The notes under the pieces are model-generated. The model did no database searches. It saw nothing but the letters and a program-made list of their open reading frames with translations, and was not told the origin of the DNA. A program made the translations under genes and the position numbers. Positions 24,134 to 36,100 of a stretch of 64,000 bases of DNA are shown one piece after another (position 1 is the stretch's first letter; every line of letters starts with the position of its first letter). The DNA is from Branchiostoma lanceolatum. Taxonomy: Eukaryota; Chordata; Leptocardii; Amphioxiformes; Branchiostomatidae. The DNA is taken from positions 9,303,501 to 9,367,500 of the forward strand of contig NC_089736.1 of NCBI RefSeq assembly GCF_035083965.1, written 5' to 3'.

Positions 24134-27100
24134 ATGGGAGGGATTTCTTCGCGGTTCCGAAAAGCGATACAGACTGGCGACCAAACGTTGGCGCTTCAGA
24201 TTTATAACAGCAGTCGCGACTTGCGGGAAAATCTGGACCCGAACCTGTCTTACGGAGAAAACCATGGCAACAACACGGCCATGCACTATGTCTCGCTCTA
24301 CGGACAGAAGGTTCTTATAAGGTAAGTTGGTGAATATTTGTTCCAAGTTTGTACAAGTAGAAAATCCCAATAAATATAAAAGCAAGGCAGAAATATAGAC
24401 ACCACAATAGGGGAAAGGTATGAATAGAGATATGATCAAGTTAGTTTCTGTGCTTTCTTTGATAAGTTAAGACAGATTGACTTAGTTTTATCATCTTCTC
24501 TCTCTATGTCCAGAGTGTTTTTGGACTTCCACAATGGGAACCCCAACAAGAGGAACGCCAACTCTCTCACTTCTCTCCACGAGGCCTGCATCTGTGCCAA
24601 CAGTAATGACCCTGATGTACAGGTAGGGAGAAACTCTGCTCTCATCAGTTTTTAATCATATTATTAGTAATGACCCTGATGTACAGGTAGGGAGAAACTA
24701 TGCTCTCATCAGATGTTGACTCGTGTCAATAGTAATGACCATGCATAATGTGCACTGTCAGGTAGTAGGGAGAAAGTAAACTTTCATCAGTAAATCCTCT
24801 TTGAAAACCCCAGGAAGTTTCTCTTTGGAAAAAACCTCTTTACTGGAACAGCATCCTTTTGAAGGAAAAAATATCCATATTCTGTCCCCCATGTGTCCAA
24901 TGTTACAACTCAATATATGATACTTAATCTATTCGATTTTACAGGTTGATCGTGCGGAGTGCGTACAGATGCTGCTTGCCTGGCAGGGCCCTCCCCTTGG
25001 CAACGGTCGCTACGAGAGGGTGGACGTGGCCGCCACCGACGCCTATGGCAATTCCGCCTTACACTACGCCTCCTTGTCTGGACTGAAGAAATGTGTGGAG
25101 GTACATGGCCAGTTTCTTACTAACCGTTCTGCTTATGATTAGGCCAAACAAACTTCAATGTATCTTATTAGTTAGTTTGTTTTCGTCACTGTTACCTTGA
25201 TCTGTTAGTATCTAGCAGGCTCCGCTGATCACTGGAAAAATGGTAGAAATTGGCCAAATAGAGTGAATAGTATGCCCTCTCTCCATAGCCGACTCAGCAT
25301 TCTATCCACTCTGTTTAGCTAATTTCTACTATTTTTTCAGCGATCAGCGGAGCCTGGTAGAGGCCACTGTACCGTATATATAGCTGATATTTTTTCTTAC
25401 CTTGTTCCACAGCTGGTTGTAGCCCATGGTGCACCACTGTTCCAAGAGAACAAGGATGGACACACCCCCTGTGACTGTGCTGCCATACATCGCCATGCAG
25501 ACATTGCTGCCCTGCTCGAGTCCAAGATGGTCTTTGCTGTAAGACATGGCTTATATCTAACCCTTGTACAGCTGATTAGAATGTTACACACAGCCACACT
25601 TTATTTTTCATTTATTTATTTATACAGGGAAAAATACAACAAGCCTGTTTTTTTAGGTATTCCTGATATCAAAATCTGAAAACACAACTAGCACTAATTA
25701 CATACTTATCCACATTAATAATAACCAACAACAAACTGAAAATGAAAGTGATCTTGAAACAGTTTAGCTCACTGAAGAGCTTTTCAACAAGTACAATGAA
25801 CAGTTGACCACAGCTTAACATCCCGTTTTAAGGATTGCAATCCTTCAAGTAGCGTGCATGTGGATGAGAAACATAGCTGGGATTTGAACTAACAGCTTCT
25901 TGGTCCAGAGGCAGGGTCACCAACCACTGGACTACACCTGCTACGCATTATAAAAGCAATCCCAAAAGTATATAGGTGTGCAGAATTACTGGTAAGGTAT
26001 GACCTATATTTACTCTAAAGACTGAAGATGTTTTTCTTGTATTCTGCAGGCTGCAGAGAATGAAGACCCAGAAGTCTCAGATGGGATCTACACCATCAAA
26101 CGGGACGAGGTATGTATGGTATAGACAGTCTTCCTTTGTGCAAACAACTTAACATGGCCAAATTTCAGTTCATTTTAGAGCGAAAGAAGTAAGCTTGCAT
26201 TCCTGCAATTGCTTATAACTAATGGCAAATCAAATGTGTAAAGATACATGAAAATTGTTAGTAATGCTATTCTTTCCTTGCCTCCCTCCCCTAGTCCTAC
26301 AGTGGTTTACGCAGTCAGGAGCTTCAAGAGGCAAAGGATTCGCTGCTTATTGAGACAGCCGACATGCTACATGTACCTCTCTTCACTGCAGAGGCACTGC
26401 TTCGAAATAATGGTATGTGCGGATACCATTGCCAGTCAGTATATAACCAATGCATGTCAGAATACAAATTAGTAGAGACCATTTACCATATATATAGCTA
26501 TGCCAAGCAAATTCAATATATGACTAACCACTGATATGGTTATTATTCTCACTAGCATTCATTTATTGCTGATTTCTTGTTCCTTGCTTGTTTACCTTTG
26601 AAAAGGATAGGTCGAAAGATTCAGAATGTTTATTATGTCTCCTGTCTCTACTCCAGAGTGGTCCAAAGAGATGCTGCTAGAGGGGTGGATGCGGGACCCG
26701 GTGGCCTGCTGTGAGAAGGCAGGGGTCAAACCACCGGACAGCGTCCTGGCCGAGCTGGGCAAGAAGGAGGAGGGGACGGCAGAGGACCCTGAACAGAGGG
26801 ACAGAGCTGACTCTGAAACACTGGTTAGTTAAGGATTCAATCAATAAACCAGTCACATATAAGCCCAGAGCTGACTCCGAAACATTGGTTAGTTGGGTCA
26901 CTGTATACTGTAATTCTTGATTTGTTAACTGTAACTTAATTTAGCTGATTTAACGGTCACGAGGCAACAGCTAAAATTTCATTATCGCTAATATTTGATC
27001 ACTAATATTTGAGACAGTAATGTTTGTTCCCAACGTTAAAATTAAGTGCCGTGACCTACTCCATTTTCCCCCAACCGCTATATTTTCCTGCCCCTATATT

Positions 27101-30100
27101 AATGTGATTTACAGTACTTCTTAAGCCTCAGGGGAGGACAGAGCTGACTCTGAAACATTTTTTAGTTGGGTCACTGTATAGTACTCGAGCTCGGCTGACT
27201 CCAAAACATTGGTTAGTTAAGCATTCAATCAATAAACCAGTCACATATAAGCCCAGAGCTGACTACGAAACATTTGTTAGTTGGGTCACTGTATACTTCT
27301 TAAGCCTCAGGGGAGGACAGAGCTGACTCTGAAACATTGGTTAGTTGGGTCACTGTATAGTACTCGAACTCGGCTGACTCCAAAACATTGGTTAGTTAAG
27401 CATTCAATCAAATTAGTTGACAAATTGTATACTTCTCAAGTCTAAGCAGTAAATTTTCAAGATTTCTAAGGATCCCATCATGTATGATGATTTATATGTT
27501 TGCCCCCCTCCCACTCTAGTGTGACATCTGTACAGGTCCTGTATCGTCTGACGATGAACCGGTTGATATCCCCTGTGCTCATCAGTTCTGTCAGGAATGC
27601 TGGGAAAGGTACAGTTATCTTTGTTGTTTACCTTGTAATGCCTAGTGGCACATTGGTCTCTGTATCAGGATATCTTTATACAGGGAAGTGTTGCTAGCCT
27701 TTCCCCATAATTGTACTGAGGCACCTCTTTGATCATGGGGCCCCCGTTTTATGTCCCTTCTGAAAGAGGGATGCAGCCCCAACTAAGATGCCCTTCCCAG
27801 GATTTAAACCAGGGTCTCCCAGTTACAAGCTAATTGAAACCAGAATCTCAACTATGAGGCTGCTACATCCCACTGTTGACTTTTCACAGAACTTTATCCA
27901 TTCTTTTTGTGTGATGTAGTCTTCCTATACTATAAGATACTGAAGTCTCGGTTGTATGCAAACTGTTTTGTGTGACAAAAATCTTCACACTGTTGAACAC
28001 AATGGATCGTATACCAAAGGTTTTTTTATAACACTGTGTCCAGGTACCTTAGTCTGAAGATCAAAGATGGCAGCACAGGGGACATACAGTGCCCCGGGTA
28101 CGAGTGCAGCCAGCTGGTTCCCGTGGAGACCATAGAGAAGCTTGTTCCCAGGGAGATGGCCATGAGGTACCAGCAGTTTGATATCAAAGTGAGTCCATCT
28201 TCTTATTTCTGTGCATTAACTGACATTTAGTACAGTATAGCATATCTTTGTATTATAGCTGCTAGTAATCCAAGCTTTAGTATGCTACTGCATAGCCAGA
28301 TTATTGTTTATGATACCAAAATTGAAGTTGTTTACAGTTTTGGAATCTGAACTTTTATCTGCAGGTTGGAGGTGAATATTTTGAGCCTTGAATGCTCAGA
28401 ATCTAAAAGATACAGTCAATCCTTTTTAAAGTGACCATTCAAGGAGCTTGAAGAAAACAGTCACAGAGTCAATTGGAAAAATAATCTATCATGGGACCAC
28501 CAAAAAGTGGCCACAAGAGAAATGTTATCCCTATGCAAATGTGGTCGCTAGTTCAGGTTTGACAATAGTAACAAAACTCAGAAATTGATCTGTCAATCAG
28601 TCTTTACCTGAGCCTTTTCATGAAAAAAATTGTATGGAGGCTTTGTAAGGAAGCGGAGTGACCAAACAGGCTAGTGTGGGTTCACCCCTTCCACAGTGGT
28701 GTTTTAGAGGATTCTAAGGTAAAATGAGGCATTCTAATGCTTGTTGACTGTCTTGTTGAGTACATGTATGTATGACATTCATGAACTGGTACGAGGTACT
28801 TACTGATGTCCTTTGGCTCATCGGTGACAGTAATTCCAAAGAATAGTTTTGAAGTACTTACACTTACAGTTTTACATGTACATGTGCATTCGAGTGTTTC
28901 TGATGTTGCACCCCAGGCTTTTGTGGAGACCAATCCCCACATCGAGTTGTATGAGGGTTGCAACACCCTTGTTCCCCTCTTTGAAAGAACCTTGTTTACT
29001 AAATCAACTGACAATAGACTACAGAGGTACTTTGTATACAACTGTTTTTCTGTTGTTCCCCCCCAGGCTTTTGTGGAGACCAATCCCCACATCAAGTGGT
29101 GCCCGTTCCCCGGGTGTGGCAGAGCTGTCAGGCTCCCGTCAGAGTCAGGAACCGCTCCCATTGGTGCAGAGGCACAGACTTCTCATGCAGTGGATTGTGG
29201 GAATGGTCACTTCTTCTGCTGGTAAGGGACCGTCACAACATTGATATTTCAAAACCACAACAAAAGTCTTTATAGTGTATATCAATATCTGCTTATATTT
29301 CTGTTGATGGAAAATGAAAGATAAATACGGACAACAAAAATAAAGTCTTGATATACTAGTAGTCATTAGGCCTAAGAAAAAGATGTTGTGATTCCGGTCA
29401 CCCGACCGACTCTAACAAAAACCTGCCGACCCAAGCCTTTTTCTTGGTAGTCCACTGGCTTAGAAATGCAACATTTTTCCTAGACCTAACTGTACTGGGT
29501 TACAAAATTAAAATCAATGGCTGCAAAGGGCTTGAATGACCATCTATTCTATAGTATTGTAGTAACAATAGAATGAATACAAATCTTTTTTTTTTACAAT
29601 AGCACATTGCAGACTTCTTCAAGCTAGTTTGACATGCTGTTTTAGAAATGTCTCCGCCCCTGAGGTGTTGCCAAAAAAAGGGCATTCGTTGCATGTATTG
29701 GTTTTAGATATGAAGAAAACAATGCATGAAAGGTAAGATGTCGAATCCTTTTATTCCAGGGAGTGTTTAGGGGAGGTTCATGAGCCCAGTAGTTGTGACC
29801 AGTGGAAACAGTGGCAGCAGAAAATCACTGAGATCGACCCAAGTACGTTGTCTCCTGGTTGTGAGTTGACAGTATATGTTATGGTTTATTTCTCCATTGC
29901 ATGTTTTGTTTAGTTTTGTCTTTTACAATAGTTTAAGGTTACTGTAACATACTCAAATAACAAGATGTAAGTTATTCTCAATTAACAATCTGAAAGGTAC
30001 TACTTATTTAGAAATAGTCCATGAGAAGTGGAGTTTATAAGGAACAGAGGAAGTTTAAAATTTGATGGGCATGTTGATATGAGTAGATATGGTATATAAT

Positions 30101-33100
30101 ATGTATATTGCTGTTTGTGATATCACATACCGAAGCACATCATGGCATTTTACCCAAAATGACTCGTGATCATACTAATAATTCTGTGCATTTAACAATA
30201 CAGTTTTACCAATTTCATACCGGTTTGCATAATATATTTTGTAAAAGAACATTTGTACTATTGCTTTCACTTTCAGCACATGTACCAGAAAAGAAGACAG
30301 TTGTAGACACTGAGGCAGAGACCACAGCAAACTGCCTGTGGCTGGTGACTAACACCAAACCCTGCCCCAAGTGTAAGGTCTACATCCAGAAAAATGAAGG
30401 CTGCAACCACATGAAATGCACCAAGGTGACTGATTATTTCTTCCTCTTTGTAGAGTTTTGATAAGGGTTCATTGTGTGAACCAAGGTGTCCTCAAAGTAG
30501 CTGATAGTGCAATGTAACTTCACTACATCCGTGCTACACCTGTGCTGCATTACTATGTGAACCAGTCAGAATTGCCTTGAAGAAGGTGACAGATGGTCAC
30601 GGAAACGTCAGTGGAATAAATCTCTTGGTTGTGTAAAAAGAGTCTTTTTTATTCTGTAGCTTCACTACAGCTGGCATTTTGACACTGGGTCACCTCTACA
30701 TTTATCAAGTGTGTTAGGTGTAATGTTTAGAGGTTTCATGTCAAAGGCTCCTGTACATGGGAATAAAGGCTTAACATCCACTCCAATAGACTTTATAAAG
30801 TTCTCTTTAAGATATGTTAAGTCATGTACATGTAAAAAAGCAGGGCTGCCTGTTAAGCTGGACCTTTAACCAAAGATTTGGACATCGTAAAAAGTAGTTG
30901 AATGTACAACTTGTTTGTCACAAAGGCTAACATAGAAACTGATATAATATTACATGTACCTTTGCGCTGTTACAAGTCTCACTGTCCTCTGAATAATATA
31001 TATGTTTATCAGTCTTGTCCATATATGACTGAAAATGTATTCAAAAGAACTTTGCAATCCCAATATATTGTTTGAGCTAAGGAAAGTATAACTGGTAAAA
31101 AGTGTAGCATCCTTATAAACCTTGAAAATAGGAACTGTATCACTAAAATTATGATTTAACATCTGTAATGGTATGGTTTATTTGGTCTGCAGTGTAAGTA
31201 TGGCTTCTGCTAGATGTCTCTATGGATGGCTGGGAGAAAAACCTGAGTAGAAAACATCAGGAGTAACAACTGTTTTCTTATTATGTTTTGTGTCCCTAGT
31301 GTAAGTATGACTTCTGCTGGGTGTGTCTTGAAGACTGGGAGAAGCACAGCTCCTCCACAGGTGGTTACTTCAGGTGTAACAGGTACGAGGTGGTGCAGAA
31401 GGTTGAGGAGGAGACCAAGCTACTCACAGAAGAGGTGAGCTCTACCACAGAACCATTGTTGTTGTATATATATATATAACTGTACTCGGGGTAATGGCTG
31501 TCACATTGATTGAGGTCTGAGTTGAACCAAATAGTTGTCATTCCAGCCCCTATGCAGCCCTCCCAACCTTTCACACTTCTGTCCTTGGTTTGTTCGTTCA
31601 GACCCTTGTAGTGCCTAGTGGCATATAGGGCTGCAAGTTTCCTTGCTCTTTCGGTAGAAGGGTACGTTTTTACAGGGAGGAGGACCCCCATTTTACGTCC
31701 TTACCGAAAGATAGGTGCCGCCCCAACTGAGATTTTGTTCCAAGGATTTGAACCAGGGTCTCCAAGTTAGCAACTTTTTGGAACCAGGAGCTCAACTGTT
31801 AGGCTGCTACCAGCTGACATACATTGAGTTTAATGCATATCAATGGATGAAGAAAATATATTAGAAGTTATTTGTTGCAGTATATGTTTTGAATGTATGG
31901 AAAGTATGTCGTAGAATTTGTGTGCTTTTTAAATATGCCCCCAAAAAAGTTAACTTTTCTAATTCATGTACATTGTCATCATTTGTTATAGACAGATTAT
32001 GCTAATGTAATGTCAACGGGTTGAGTTAAGACTCATGTTATAACAGACATGATAATTGATATCTTTGCAGGCTTCATTTTGACTCAAGGCTTGTATTTTT
32101 ATCCAGAACTAACAAGTTTTCTGTTCCTTCTCCAAGGCAAGAGAGAAAAATGAGAAGGCACAAGAACTCAGCCGCCTGATGCACTACTACACCAGGTTCA
32201 AAAACCACGACAACAGCTTTAGAGTGAGCCCTTAAGCCCCCCTCTCACTGGACCCGTGGCACGCTAAATGGATTTGTGTTACCCTTGACATTATAATGGG
32301 AATATCATTCAAAACGTACAAGTATGACCCAAAAGACAACAAAACACAGGAAAAGATTTGTTTATTGTTGATGAATTTCGTTGAGTGCTTTGTCAGTTCG
32401 ATCGGCCACAGTCTCCAGTATGCTGCGAGTCCAATGAGAGTGAGCCCTTACTCATGAAGTCTTTCATTCACATCCTGAACTGACTCTCTCTATATAAACA
32501 ATGCTTTTGAAATGGAAATAGAGAAATTGTTATGGAAATAGAGATTGGGAAGCCTTTTTTTGGTGTAAAGAAATAAAGAATGATATTTTTTAATGTAATA
32601 ATGCCAACCAAGAAGGCCAAGGCTATTGGCAGTATGGTCTATGCATGCAAGTAAATTTCCAACTCAGTGTATGTGCCCAAATGCAACAAAGAAAATAGTA
32701 GAAATTGCACAAATATTGCACTGAAAGTTCAACAAAGAGGACAGAAATACATTCAAAGATGAAATATACTTTATTTAATATTATATAGCAAAACACTGTT
32801 TGCCAAGAACCATTTTAATACTTTGCGAAACAATAATATTCTGTTTATATGAGCTACATGGATTATGATTCCTGTCCACAGATAGAAGAAGCCTACCTGC
32901 GGACTGCCATGAGAAAGATGAACGACCTTGCCCTGGCAGCTGCAAGTACAGGTAAATGTAAGGAACTCCTCTCTACTCTCTGCCTTCCTGTCTTTCACAT
33001 ACTGTATACACCACAATATGTGTTGGCTATCTGTATCAATGACTGCTGTTCTATCCCATCTTCTGCCTTTATGAATGACAACAAATTTCGGGCATTTTGA

Positions 33101-36100
33101 TGCAAAGTGTTGCAACTGTTAACATGTACTCATACACAGATAGATTACAATGATAAAAAGAAATGTTATTATGCATTACTCAAATACTCAGTCTCAACTT
33201 CTGTAGGCTGTGTATTCTTAGATATACAGTTGTGGCATATCTTGCCCTTTCCTCTAAATCTTTTTTGTTCTGAACTATTATAATTCTACTTGACCTTGAG
33301 GCCATATGTTTATGATATTTATGGTTCATGTATCTTTTTGTGTCTTCATTTTTTCCTCCTTAGCTAGGTCTGAATTTTAGAGAGTACAGTATAGATGTGA
33401 AATTCATCAGAAGTTGTTGTGCTGGTTTGCAGTTGGAAGCCAGCGGGTGAGCACCAGGTTTGTGGAAGAAGCCATCCGTGAACTGCTGTCTGCCCGGCGT
33501 GTGTTGAAGTTCTCTTATTGCTATGGCTACTACGTAGGAGATGCCAGGAAAAGGAGAATCTTTGAAGACATTCAGGTGAGAAGATTTTATCATAGAATTA
33601 AGATAGAAAGTAATAATTCTTTGATTTTTGTTGGAGCAAAGACTCTTTTACGATGCAACAAGGAAAAATGAAACTAGTGGGGAAACAAGCAGTATTTCTG
33701 TTCTATCCTTTATTTTTAGTCTTTTGACCTCAGTCAATGTACTGCAGTGCAATTGTTCCACACAAGTTAGTTTTCTTGTATGTACATTTTTACCAAAAAA
33801 GAATTATAGTTCATCAACAAGCATTACGCATTGAGTTTCACTTTAAAATATGACTTATAAACTTACATCATATTAGGTCTTCTAAGGCCTGTTCCATTGT
33901 TAAGAAATAGTCTGGAAAACTTTGAATGGAAAGTAGTCGATGCATTTAGTAACTGAAACCCCCAAAAAAAGAAAAATGGTAAAGGAAGTTTTCTGACTTT
34001 TTCTATGTGAAATCTAGACTGAACTGGAGGAGGCCACAGAAACACTGTCCCAGATGATCGCCAGGCCGTACCTCCGCACGCCGAGGTCAAAGATCATCCA
34101 GGGCGCCCAGCTGACTCAGAGGAAACGGCACGACTTCTTAGCCGCCGTAGAAAAGGGTCTCCTGCCCCCGGAGACGCCTCCATCTGAGAGGAGGAGGATG
34201 TGAGTTTCTTATTTCTATCAACAGTAAGAAAGAAATTTAGATGAACTGCAAGGTTTTATTTTGTTTAACAAGTTTGCTCAAGTGCAAAGCCAAGATGCTA
34301 TTTCTGGGCACTGAACTTAGTTGGTAGGAGAAATAGGTGACTACATTGTATACCTGATAACAAGAATATAGGTGACTATGTTAGGAGATTGTTGCTGTGA
34401 ATGTTGGTTTTGAAGGCTTGTGGTTTGTATTCGGGTGGGAAACACTTGTCAATGAAAGAGTTTCATGATTTTGCAGAAAGGAGCTGTTGTGAAATGGTTG
34501 TCTGTTACATAGCCACACAAATTGAATCTGTTGGGTCTCGGACTCTTGCAGGAAAATACTGCAGCGGGCAGGCGAATTAAAAATGATGATAAAAAAGAAA
34601 CATACATCTTGTGATGGACCCCAAGGCTTACTACAGGAGCCACAAACTCAACATAACAGGCTGGTTAAACATTTCAAACTATGGCTCTTCAACTTTTGAC
34701 TCATCTTCTTTTTTCCAGTCATACTCAGACCAAGGATGAAGCATGATACTTTTCCCTTAGCTAGTAAAGCAATAACTTTGAATAAGCAAAAACAGAAACA
34801 AACTAGAAAGACAATAACTTTCTTCAACTGTTGGGGCCAAAATTTGAGCATGTTGGGATGATTATAAAGTTCTAAACAGGAACTACAGCGTCTTTTCTGA
34901 AGATGTAGCTTGAGTGTTTATGATTGACTTGAGGTTGTCCACTACTTTTTGCCTCCTGGTGTTCCTCACATTGGTTCTTCATTCTTCCCTTTCTCAGTTT
35001 GATGGACTTGTTCAGGCCGAGGTTCTTCGAGGAGGAAGATGAAGAATCGCTGCAAGATGTAAGATTTCAAAGTCCTCCCAACAAACTGTAGTGTGGTAGA
35101 TCCACATATACTACTTTCCTTGCTCACACAAATAAATGTGTACTGTGTGCAGATGAATGTGTAGATAGCTAAAGAAAAATCTGTCTAATTGGTTTGATTC
35201 ATTCTTTAACAGTTAGGTCTATATTCTGTACATTAGGTCATGGAAAGAATGGATTGCGTAATCTTATTTTCTGTATATTCAAGGCACGCTCTTGAAAAAA
35301 CTTGTTGATGAATTACAACAGATGCTGTTAAATGTAAGATTATAATCACGATGAGAGCTTGGTACTTTTCCTTTATTGACTGTTGTTACATACTATGTTT
35401 CCTCCCTTTTCAGGAGGATGCTGCCCTAGCCCAAGCCATCCTGGCCTCCCTACGAGATGCCTTTCCCCAGGAGCCCCCCACCCCTCCCCAGGGGGACAGC
35501 AGTACCCAGAGCTCGGACGAGCCCAGCCCCAACCCTGCCACCAGGCTGGCCAGTACAGGAGCCAGTCCTACCCGAGGTACAACCTGTTCTCACTCTCAGT
35601 ATCCTCTCCTGCCAGGCTTGTAAATAGCAATCAATGACCCAGCCAATCATGTTGCTTCTTACTGTCAAGGGCCAATGTGATTGGCTGGTGACTCTCTGGC
35701 TGATGGCTACCTAGGCCTAACTGCACCAGAAGGACAGATTGCAGACCGGTGTGCCAGGGCAGGACCATTGCATAGTATTTACCAGAACCTGGCCTGGATG
35801 GATCTCAGCTTTCGCTTATACATTGTATTAAAGACTTATTCCTGTAGTAGCCATTAGGCCTTCTAATTGCCATAGGCTTCTTAATGCAATGATTTTGTAT
35901 AGCATACAGCAGAAGGCAAGTTATATGCTTTTAGTACTTTTCTTCAATATGAAATGAAAATAATTCCATATATTGTAGTTCCGCCAGTGGACCCGACACT
36001 GTGTCTGCGGATAGGCTGCGGCAGGCCTCGCGCGGTGCACCGGCAGTCTGGGAGACCTCACGACTTCTGCAGCCTGAGATGTCTGCAGATGGCCAGGAGG

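Noticed and set aside
25880-25935. Functional tRNA gene
   Set aside because: Only A- and B-box-like motifs are present; acceptor and anticodon stems do not form, which fits a SINE head.
32433-32450. Copy of the ANKIB1 exon 14 donor (AGAGTGAGCCCTTA)
   Set aside because: Only about 15 bases match, too short to separate from chance, so it was not counted with the four clear exon-edge duplications.
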